NCBI GenBank assembly: GCA_026545765.1
Contig: CM048843.1
Location: 91,660,436-91,724,435 of the forward strand
DNA from: Plantago major
Taxonomy: Eukaryota; Streptophyta; Magnoliopsida; Lamiales; Plantaginaceae
Length of the DNA: 64,000 bases
Direction: 5' to 3'
Each line of letters begins with the position of its first letter. Position 1 is the stretch's first letter. The notes under the pieces were generated by a model that saw nothing but the letters and a program-made list of their open reading frames with translations, made no database searches and was not told the origin of the DNA. Position numbers and translations under genes: made by a program. This document shows positions 55,301 through 64,000 of the stretch, piece after piece.

Positions 55301-57429
55301 AATAGGTTTCATACCACAAACTATATCATGTGAATAAAATTTGACACAAACTAACTCTATCAGTGTTTCACAAAAATCGTGTACTACCCTCTTTGAGTTT
55401 TATTGAAGACAAGAGGTCTCGGAAATACGTTTTTAAATTGATGTTTGATCAACCAAAATAGTTCAATATGTGCGTAGAATAGGTTTCATACCACAAACCA
55501 TATCATGTGAATAAAATTTGACACAAACTAACTCTATCAGTGTTTCACAAAAATCGTGTACTACCCCTTTGAGTTTTATTGAAGACAAGAGGTCTAGGAA
55601 ATACGTTTTTAAATCGAGGTTGATCAACCAAAATAGTTCAATATGCGTAGAATAGGTTTCATACCACAAACCATATCATGTGAATAAAATTTGACACAAA
55701 CTAACTCTATCAGTGTTTCACAAAAATCGTGTACTACCCCTTTGAGTTTTATTGAAGACAAGAGGTCTAGGAAATACATTTTAAATGAGGTTCGATCAAC
55801 CAAAATAGTTCAATATGTGCGTAGAATAGGTTTCATACCACAAACCATATCATGTGAATAAAATTTGACACAAACTAACTCTATCAGTGTTTCACAAAAA
55901 TCGTGTACTACCCCTTTGAGTTTTATTGAAGACAAGAGGTCTAGGAAATACGTTTTTAAATCGAGGTTCGATCAACCAAAATAGTTCAATATAATGCGTA
56001 GAATAGGTTTCATACCACAAACCATATCATGTGAATAAAATTTGACACAAACTAACTCTATCAGTGTTTCACAAAAATCGTGTACTACCCCTTTGAGTTT
56101 TATTGAAGACAAGAGGTCTGGAAATACGTTTTTAAATCGAGGTTCGATCAGCAAAATAGTTCAATATGCGTAGAATAGGTTTCATACCACAAACCATATC
56201 ATGTGAATAAAATTTGACACAAACTAACTCTATCAGTGTTTCACAAAAATCGTGTACTACCCCCTTTGAGTTTTATTGAAGACAAGAGGTCTAGGAAATC
56301 GTTTTTAAATCGAGTTCGATCAACCAAAATAGTTCAATATGTTGCGTAGAATAGGTTTCATACCACAAACCATATCATGTGAATAAAATTTGACACAAAC
56401 TAACTCTGTCAGTGTTTCACAAAAATCGTGTACTACCCCTTTGAGTTTTATTGAAGACAAGAGGTCTGGAAATACGTTTTTAAATCGAGGTTCGATCAGC
56501 CAAAATAGTTCAATATGTGCGTAGAATAGGTTTCATACCACAAACCATATCATGTGAATAAAATTTGACACAAACTAACTCTATCAGTGTTTCACAAAAA
56601 GCGTGTACTACCCCTTTGAGTTTTATTGAAGACAAGAGGTCTAGGAAATACGTTTTTAAATCGAGGTTGATCAGCAAAATAGTTCAATATGCGTAGAATA
56701 GGTTTCATACCACAAACCATATCATGTGAATAAAATTTGACACAAACTAACTCTATCGAGTGTTTCACAAAATCGTGTACTACCCCTTTGAGTTTTATTG
56801 AAGACAAGAGGTCTAAAAATCGTTTTTAAATCGAGGTTGATCAACCAAAATAGTTCAATATAATGCGTAGAATAGGTTTCATACCACAAACCATATCATG
56901 TGAATAAAATTTGACACAAACTAACTCTATCAGTGTTTCACAAAAATCGTGTACTACCCCTTTGAGTTTTATTGAAGACAAGAGGTCTAGAAATCGTTTT
57001 TAAATCGAGGTAAGATCAGCTAAAATAGTTCAATATGTGCGTAGAATAGGTTTCATACCACAAACCATATCATGTGAATAAAATTTGGCACAAACTAACT
57101 CTATCAGTGTTTCACAAAAATGTACTACCCCTTTGAGTTTTATTGAAGACAAGAGGTCTCGGAAATACGTTTTTAAATCGAGGTTCGATCAACCAAAATA
57201 TTTCAATATGCGTAGAATAGGTTTCATACCACAAACCATATCATGTGAATAAAATTTGACACAAACTAACTCTATCAGTGTTTCACAAAAAGTGTACTAC
57301 CCCTTTGAGTTTTATTGAAGACAAGAGGTCTAAAAATCGTTTTTTAAATCGAGGTTCGATCAACCAAAATAGTTCAATATGTGCGTAGAATAGGTTTCAT
57401 ACCACAAACCATATCATGTGAATAAAATT

Positions 57430-58250
57430 TGACACAAACTAACTCTATCTAGTGTTTCACAAAAAATCGTGTACTACCCCCTTTGAGTTTTATTGAAGAC
57501 AAGAGGTCTCGAAAATACGTTTTTATCGAGGTTCGATTAACCAAAATAGTTCAGTATGTGCGTAGAATAAGTTTCATACCAAAAACCATATCATGTGAAT
57601 AAAATTTGACACAAACTAACTCAATCGAGTGTTTCACCAAAAATCGTGTACTACCTACCCCCCTTTGAGTTTTATTGAAGACAAGAGGTCTCGGAAATAC
57701 GTTTTTAAATCGGGTTCGATCAACAAAAATAGTTCAATATGTGCATAGAATAGGTTTTATACCACAAACCATATCATGTGAATAAAATTTTACACAAACT
57801 AACTCTATCGCGTGTTTCACAAAAAATGTACTACCCCTTTGAGTTTTATTGAAGACAAGAGGTCCCAAAATACGTTTTTAAATCGGGTTCGATCAACAAA
57901 AATAGTTCAATATGTGCATAGAATAGGTTTTATACCACAAACCATATCATGTGAATAAACTTTTACACAAACTAACTCTATCGCCTGTTTCACAAAAAAT
58001 CGTTTACTACCTTTGAGTTTTATTGAAGACAAGAGGTCTCGGAAATACATTTTTAAATCGAGGTTCGATCAACCAAAATAGTTCAATATGTGCGTAGAAT
58101 AGGTTTCATACCACAAACCATATCATGTGAATAAAATTTGACACAAACTAACTCTATCGAGTGTTTCACAAAAAATCGTGTACTACCCCCTTTGAGTTTT
58201 ATTGAAGACAAGAGGTCTCGGAAATACGTTTTTAAATCGGGTTCGATCAA
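57430..58250 (+). repeat. Mixed island with a locally duplicated variant
   Basis: Two adjacent copies (from about 57,710 and 57,885) share CGGGTTCGATCAACAAAAAT, GTGCATAGAATAGGTTTTAT, a TTTTACACAAAC variant and TATCGCGTG or TATCGCCTG. These appear to be a recent one-monomer duplication. Limits are approximate. Confidence 0.72.
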
Positions 58251-60715
58251 CCAAAATAGTTCAATATAATGCGTAGAATAGGTTTTATACCACAAACCAT
58301 ATCATGTGAATAAAATTTGACACAAACTAACTCTATCAGTGTTTCACAAAAAATCGTGTACTACTACCCCTTTGAGTTTTATTGAAGACAAGAGGTCTGG
58401 AAATCGTTTTTAAATCGAGTTAGATCAACCAAAATAGTTCAATATATGCGTAGAATAGGTTTCATACCACAAACCATATCATGTGAATAAAATTTGACAC
58501 AAACTAACTCTATCAGTGTTTCACAAAAAATGTGTACTACCCCTTTGAGTTTTATTGAAGACAAGAGGTCTAAAATACGTTTTTAAATCGAGGTTCGATC
58601 AACCAAAATAGTTCAATATGTGCGTAGAATAGGTTTTATACCACAAACCATATCATGTGAATAAAATTTGACACAAACTAACTCTATCGAGTGTTTCACA
58701 AAAACGTGTACTACCCTTTGAGTTTTATTGAAGACAAGAGGTCTAAAATACGTTTTTAAATCGAGTTCGATCAGCAAAATAGTTCAATAATACGTAGAAT
58801 GGGTTTCATACCACAAACCATATCATGTGAATAAAATTTGACAAACTAACTCTATCAGTGTTTCACAAAAATCGTGTACTACCCCTTTGAGTTTTATTGA
58901 AGACAAGAGGTCCCGAAATACGTTTTAAATCGAGGTTCGATCAGCAAAATAGTTCAATATGCGTAGAATAGGTTTCATACCACAAACCATATCATGTGAA
59001 TAAAATTTGACACAAACTAACTCTATCGAGTGTTTCACAAAAATAGTGTACTACCCCTTTGAGTTTTATTGAAGACAAGGGTCTGGAAATACGTTTTTAA
59101 ATCGAGGTTCGATCAGCAAAATAGTTCAATATATGCGTAGAATAGGTTTCATACCACAAACCATATCATGTGAATAAAATTTGACACAAACTAACTCTAT
59201 CAGTGTTTCACAAAAATGGTGTACTACCCCTTTGAGTTTTATTGAAGACAAGAGGTCTAAAAATCGTTTTAAATAGAGTTGATCAGCAAAATAGTTCAAT
59301 ATAATGCGTAGAATAGGTTTCATACCACAAACCATATCATGTGAATAAAATTTGACACAAACTAACTCTATCAGTGTTTCACAAAAATAAATGTACTACC
59401 CCTTTGAGTTTTATTGAAGACAAGAGGTCTAGGAAATCGTTTTTAAATCGAGTTCGATCAACCAAAATAGTTCAATATGTAGTAGAATGGGTTTCATACC
59501 ACAAACCATATCATGTGAATAAAATTTGACACAAACTAACTCTATCAGTGTTTCACAAAAATGTGTACTACCCCTTTGAGTTTTATTGAAGACAAGAGGT
59601 CCCAAAAATACGTTTTTAAATCGAGGTTGATCAGCAAAATAGTTCAATATGTTTGTAGAATAGGTTTCATACCACAAACCATATCATGTGAATAAAATTT
59701 GACACAAACTAACTCTATCGAGTGTTTCACAAAAATGTGTACTACCCCTTTGAGTTTATTGAAGACAAGAGGTCTAGGAAATACGTTTTTAAATCGAGGT
59801 TCGATCAACCAAAATAGTTCAATATAATGCGTAGAATAGGTTTCATACCACAAACCATATCATGTGAATAAAATTTGACACAAACTAACTCTATCAGTGT
59901 TTCACAAAAATCGTGTACTACCCCTTTGAGTTTTATTGAAGACAAGAGGTCTAAAATCGTTTTTAAATCGAGTTCGATCAACCAAAATAGTTCAATATGT
60001 GCGTAGAACAGGTTTCATACCACAAACCATATCATGTGAATAAAATTTGACACAAACTAACTCTATCAGTGTTTCACAAAAATCGTGTACTACCCCTTTG
60101 AGTTTTATTGAAGACAAGAGGTCTAAAATACGTTTTAAATCGAGTTGATCAACCAAAATAGTTCAATATGTAAGTAGAATAGGATTCATACCACAAACCA
60201 TATCATGTGAATAAAATTTGACACAAACTAACTCTATCAGTGTTTCACAAAAAATGTGTACTACCCTTTGAGTTTTATTGAAGACAAGAGGTCTAGGAAA
60301 TACGTTTTTAAATCGAGGTTCGATCAGCAAAATAGTTCAATATGTGCGTAGAACAGGTTTCATACCACAAACCATATCATGTGAATAAAATTTGACACAA
60401 ACTAGCTCTATCAGTGTTTCACAAAAATCGTGTACTACCCCTTTGAGTTTTATTGAAGACAGAGGTCTAGGAAATACGTTTTTAAATCGAGGTTCGATCA
60501 ACCAAAATAGTTCAATATATGCGTAGAATAGGTTTCATACCACAAACCATATCATGTGAATAAAATTTGACACAAACTAACTCTATCAGTGTTTCACAAA
60601 AAAAATGTACTACCCCTTTGAGTTTTATTGAAGACAAGAGGTCCCAAAAATACGTTTTTAAATCGAGGTTGATCAACCAAAATAGTTCAATATAAGTAGA
60701 ATAGGTTTTATACCA

Positions 60716-60895
60716 CAAACCATATCATGTGATTAAAATTTGACATAAACTAACTCTATCGAGTGTTTCACAAAAAAAACGTTAACTACCCCGTTTGAGT
60801 TTAATTAAAGACAAGAGGTCTCGGAAATACGTTTTTAAATCGATGTCCGATCAACCAAAATAGTTCAATATGTGCGTAGAATAGGTTTCATACCA
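60716..60895 (+). repeat. Diverged full-length monomer
   Basis: Has CATGTGATTAAAAT, GACATAAAC, CACAAAAAAAACGTTAAC, CCCCGTTTGAGTTTAATTAA and GATGTCCGATC. The following copy shares GATTAAAAT and GACATAAAC. Confidence 0.82.
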
Positions 60896-61061
60896 CAAAC
60901 CATATCATGTGATTAAAATTTGACATAAACTAACTCTATCGAGTGTTTCACAAAAAAATCGTGTACTACCCCCTTTGAGTTTTATTGAAGACAAGAGGTC
61001 TCGGAAATACGTTTTTAAATCGAGAATAGTTCAATATATGCGTAGAATAGGTTTCATACCA
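60896..61061 (+). repeat. 166-bp monomer with 14-bp internal deletion
   Basis: CGAGAATAGTTCAATATATG at 61,021 reproduces the deletion junction seen at 18,128, including the ATATATGCG that follows. Flanking copies differ at the two sites. Confidence 0.85.
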
Positions 61062-62967
61062 CAAACCATATCATGTGAATAAAATTTGACACAAACTAAC
61101 TCTATCAGTGTTTCACAAAAATCGTGTACTACCCCTTTGAGTTTTATTGAAGACAAGAGGTCTGGAAATCGTTTTTAAATCGAGGTTCGATCAACCAAAA
61201 TAGTTCAATATAATGCGTAGAATAGGTTTCATACCACAAACCATATCATGTGAATAAAATTTGACACAAACTAACTCTATCAGTGTTTCACAAAAATCGT
61301 ACTACCCCTTTGAGTTTTATTGAAGACAAGAGGTCTAAAATACGTTTTTAAATCGAGGTTCGATCAACCAAAATAGTTCAATATAATGCGTAGAATAGGT
61401 TTCATACCACAAACCATATCATGTGAATAAAATTTGACACAAACTAACTATCAGTGTTTCACAAAAATGTACTACCCCTTTGAGTTTTATTGAAGACAAG
61501 AGGTCCCAAAAATCGTTTTTAAATCGAGGTTCGATCAGCAAAATAGTTCAATATGTGCGTAGAATAGGTTTCATACCACAAACCATATCATGTGAATAAA
61601 ATTTGACACAAACTAACTCTCAGTGTTTCACAAAAAAAGTGTACTACCCCTTTGAGTTTTATTGAAGACAGAGGTCTGGAAATACGTTTTAAATCGAGTT
61701 CGATCAACAAAATAGTTCAATATGTGCGTAGAATAGGTTTCATACCACAAACCATATCATGTGAATAAAATTTGACACAAACTAACTCTATGAGTGTTTC
61801 ACAAAAAAATGTACTACCCCTTTGAGTTTTATTGAAGACAAGAGGTCCCAAAATACGTTTTTAAATAGAGGTTCGATCAACCAAAATAGTTCAATATGTC
61901 GTAGAATAGGTTTCATACCACAAACCATATCATGTGAATAAAATTTGACACAAACTAACTCTGTCAGTGTTTCACAAAAATCGTGTACTACCCCTTTGAG
62001 TTTTATTGAAGACAAGAGGTCTAGGAAATCGTTTTAAATCGAGTTCGATCAACCAAAATAGTTCAATATGTCGTAGAATAGGTTTCATACCACAAACCAT
62101 ATCATGTGAATAAAATTTGACACAAACTAACTCTATTGAGTGTTTCACAAAAATGCGTGTACTACCCCTTTGAGTTTTATTGAAGACAAGAGGTCCCAAA
62201 AATACGTTTTAAATCGAGGTTCGATCAACCAAAATAGTTCAATATAATGCGTAGAATAGGTTTCATACCACAAACCATATCATGTGAATAAAATTTGACA
62301 CAAACTAACTCTATCAGTGTTTCACAAAAAATCGTGTACTACCCCTTTGAGTTTTATTGAAGACAAGAGGTCTCGGAAATCGTTTTTAAATCGAGGTTCG
62401 ATCAACCAAAATAGTTCAATATGCGTAGAATAGGTTTCATACCACAAACCATATCATGTGAATAAAATTTGACACAAACTAACTCTATCAGTGTTTCACA
62501 AAAAAATCGTGTACTACCCCTTTGAGTTTTATTGAAGACAAGAGGTCCCGAAATCGTTTTTAAATCGAGGTTCGATCAGCCAAAATAGTTCAATATATGC
62601 GTAGAATAGGTTTCATACCACAAACCATATCATGTGAATAAAATTTGACACAAACTAACTCTGTCAGTGTTTCACAAAAAATCGTGTACTACCCCTTTGA
62701 GTTTTATTGAAGACAAGAGGTCTAGAAATACGTTTTTAAATCGAGGTTCGATCAACCAAAATAGTTCAATATATGCGTAGAATATGTTTCATACCACAAA
62801 CCATATCATGTGAATAAAATTTGACCAAACTAACTCTATCAGTGTTTCACAAAAATAGTGTACTACCCCTTTGAGTTTTATTGAAGACAAGAGGTCTCGG
62901 AAATCGTTTTAAATGAGTTCGATCAACCAAAATAGTTCAATATATGCGTAGAATAGTTTTCATACCA

Positions 62968-63136
62968 CAAACCATATCATGTGAATAAAATTTGACACAA
63001 ACTAACTCATTGAGTGTTTCACAAAAGCGTGTACTACCCTTTGGGTTTTATTGAAAAGAGGTCCCAAAATACGTTTTTAAATCGAGGTCGATCAACCAAA
63101 ATAGTTCAATATATGCGTAGAATAGGTTTCATACCA
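62968..63136 (+). repeat. A/B hybrid monomer near the array edge
   Basis: Combines A-like CTCATTGAGTG, CTTTGGGTTTT and GTCCCAAAATACG with B-like GTGTTTCAC and TTTTATTGAA. It is preceded by GAATAGTTTTCATACC. At 169 bp it is the shortest copy near the edge. Confidence 0.8.
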
Positions 63137-63662
63137 CAAACCATATCATGTGAATAAAATTTGACACAAACTAACTCTATCAGTGTTTCACAAAAAATCG
63201 TGTACTACCCCTTTGAGTTTTATTGAAGACAAGAGGTCTAGGAAATCGTTTTTAAATGAGGTTCGATCAGCCAAAATAGTTCAATATAATGCGTAGAATA
63301 GGTTTTATGCCACAAACCATATCATGTGAATAAAATTTGACACAAACTAACTCTATCGAGTGTTTCACAAAAAATCGTGTACTACCCCCTTTGAGTTTTA
63401 TTGAAGACAAGAGGTCCCAAAAAATACGTTTTTAAATCGAGGTTCGATCAACAAAATAGTTCAATATGCGTAGAATAGGTTTCATACCACAAACCATATC
63501 ATGTGAATAAAATTTGACACAAACTAACTCTATCAGTGTTTCACAAAAATGTGTACTACCCCTTTGAGTTTTATTGAAGACAAGAGGTCTCGAAATCGTT
63601 TTTAAATCGAGGTTCGATCAACCAAAATAGTTCAATATAATGCGTAGAATAGGTTTATACCA

Positions 63663-63756
63663 CAAACCATATCATGTGAATAAAATTTGACACAAACTAA
63701 CTCTATCGAGTGTTTCACAAAAATCGTGTACTACCCCTTTGAGTTTTATTGAAAAC
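63663..63756 (+). repeat. Truncated last forward monomer
   Basis: It runs in phase to TTTGAGTTTTATTG and ends GAAAACTTGA, an A-like turn. The sequence then continues as reverse-orientation satellite. The TTGA at 63,757-63,760 fits both strands, so the breakpoint is ambiguous by about four bases. Confidence 0.85.
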
Positions 63757-64000
63757 TTGAACTATTTTTGGTTGATCTTGCTAGGTTTAAACGTTTTTCA
63801 GACCTCTGTCAATAAGTAATTACGATTTTGTGTTAGAATTTATTCACATGATAAGGAACTAATGGAATAAACATTCTACAGCATATGAACATTTTAATTG
63901 CTCAAACTACCAGTCATGACATTTTGGACATCTAGTTCGAGAAAGGTAGGGTTAGTACCGATGCAATGAAAGACTCCGTGGGGTTGGATTTGTGTCTAAT
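63757..64000 (-). repeat. Inverted, degenerate satellite at the array edge
   Basis: This segment aligns with the reverse complement of the monomer. TTGAACTATTTTTGGTTGATC corresponds to GATCAACCAAAATAGTTCAA, GACCTCTGTC to GACAAGAGGTC, TTTATTCACATGATA to TATCATGTGAATAAA, and ACATTCTACAGCATATGAAC to the GTTCAATATGTGCGTAGAAT region. A second copy begins near 63,886. It matches an A monomer in reverse: ATTTTGGACATCTAGTTCGAG, GGGTTAGTAC and TTTGTGTCTAAT. Both copies carry many substitutions and deletions, including a gap of a few tens of bases in the first. No gene is evident here. Confidence 0.85.

Larger units (their letters stand above)
1..63756 (+). repeat. Tandem satellite array, ~177-bp monomer, ~360 copies
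   Basis: One monomer repeats without interruption. I phase it on CAAACCAT, which recurs at 1, 179, 356, 535, 715 and 895, giving monomers of 178, 177, 179, 180 and 180 bp. Fixed landmarks in order are TCATGTGAATAAAAT, GACACAAACTAACTC, GTGTTTCACAAAAA, a C-run followed by TTTGAGTTTTATTGAAGAC, AAGAGGTCTCGG, CGTTTTTAAATCGAGG, GATCAACCAAAATAGTTCAA and GTAGAATAGGTTTCATACCA. Monomer length is near that of one nucleosome plus linker, as in many centromeric satellites. No transposon, gene or foreign insertion was seen inside it. The orientation is arbitrary but constant. Centromeric function is inference; I recognise no named family and noticed no CENP-B box. Confidence 0.97.
16700..63756 (+). repeat. 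Monomeric satellite array, mostly shortened monomers
   Basis: About 270 copies, most 172-176 bp long. Compared with full-length B they show recurrent one-base losses: TATCGAGTG becomes TATCAGTG, AAAATCGTGTA becomes AAAATGTGTA, TCTCGGAAATACG becomes TCTAGGAAATCG, TCTGGAAAT or TCTAAAAT, AAATCGAGG becomes AAATGAGG, GGTTCGATC becomes GGTTGATC, and TATGTGCGTAG becomes TATGCGTAG or TATGTCGTAG. GATCAACCAAAA often becomes GATCAGCAAAA, and the C-run shortens from five to four. CpG-free stretches such as TCATGTGAATAAAATTTGAC and GTAGAATAGGTTTCATACCA are nearly invariant. No regular higher-order period was evident by eye. Confidence 0.9.

Noticed and set aside
2908..62199. Many minus-strand open frames of 60-107 codons encoding similar peptides (with IELVCVKFYSHDMVCG)
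   Set aside because: They all read the reverse strand of the same satellite segment. Lengths vary with the indels of each monomer, and frames extend only where monomer length is a multiple of three or a deletion avoids a stop. No start context, codon signal or domain supports a protein.
1..63756. CRISPR-like array
   Set aside because: Repetition covers the whole monomer, with no short repeat separated by unique spacers. The period of about 177 bp and the AT-rich composition fit eukaryotic satellite DNA.
1..63756. CENP-B box or other protein-binding motif in the monomer
   Set aside because: I noticed nothing matching the mammalian CENP-B box core. The A-tracts could favour DNA bending or nucleosome positioning, but that is common in AT-rich satellites and cannot be shown here.
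1..63756. Assignment to a named satellite family or species
   Set aside because: The monomer does not match the centromeric satellites I can recall well, such as the Arabidopsis 180-bp repeat or human alpha satellite. A database search would be needed, so no name is given.
16700..63756. Higher-order period in the right-hand array
   Set aside because: Variant endings (TATAATGCG, TATGCG, TATGTAAG, TATGTGCG) appear in irregular order by eye. I could not establish a repeating series, and possible consensus errors would hide one.
63757..64000. Unique flanking DNA or a gene start at the right end
   Set aside because: It looks unlike the array at first, but aligns with the reverse complement of A and B monomers in several separate blocks, so it is treated as inverted, decayed satellite.

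Overview
The whole window is one tandem satellite-DNA array. I see no protein-coding gene, RNA gene, transposon, CRISPR array or regulatory region. A single AT-rich monomer of about 172-180 bp repeats head to tail, roughly 360 times, from base 1 to about 63,756, always in the same orientation. Uninterrupted arrays of monomers near nucleosome length are typical of eukaryotic centromeric or pericentromeric heterochromatin. The length and style best fit a plant centromeric satellite, but I do not recognise the family or species, so the plant assignment is inference.

Layout. (1) 1-15,704: a higher-order-repeat (HOR) domain. A diverged monomer, here called A, alternates with B-type monomers. The commonest period is five monomers (about 890-895 bp), and shortened units of 2, 3 or 4 monomers and one 6-monomer unit are interspersed. 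Shared marker mutations reveal larger duplications: a 13-monomer block repeated at an offset of 2,316 bp, and a block of about 2.8 kb repeated about 6.4-6.6 kb away with one monomer lost. (2) 15,705 to about 16,700: intact B-type monomers without full A monomers. (3) About 16,700-63,756: a long monomeric array in which most copies are shortened to about 172-176 bp by many one-base deletions. These deletions sit almost entirely at the CpG sites and homopolymers of the monomer. Islands of full-length monomers interrupt this region. (4) 63,757-64,000: the array flips. The last 244 bases are strongly diverged satellite in the reverse orientation, so the window ends at an inversion and decayed edge.

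The 60-107-codon open frames all lie on the minus strand and all read the same stretch of the monomer. They are by-products of repetition and are not annotated as genes. The most useful observations are the HOR and duplication history of the first 15.7 kb, the CpG-centred deletion pattern of the remaining 47 kb (which may be an assembly-consensus artefact rather than biology), and the inversion at the right edge.
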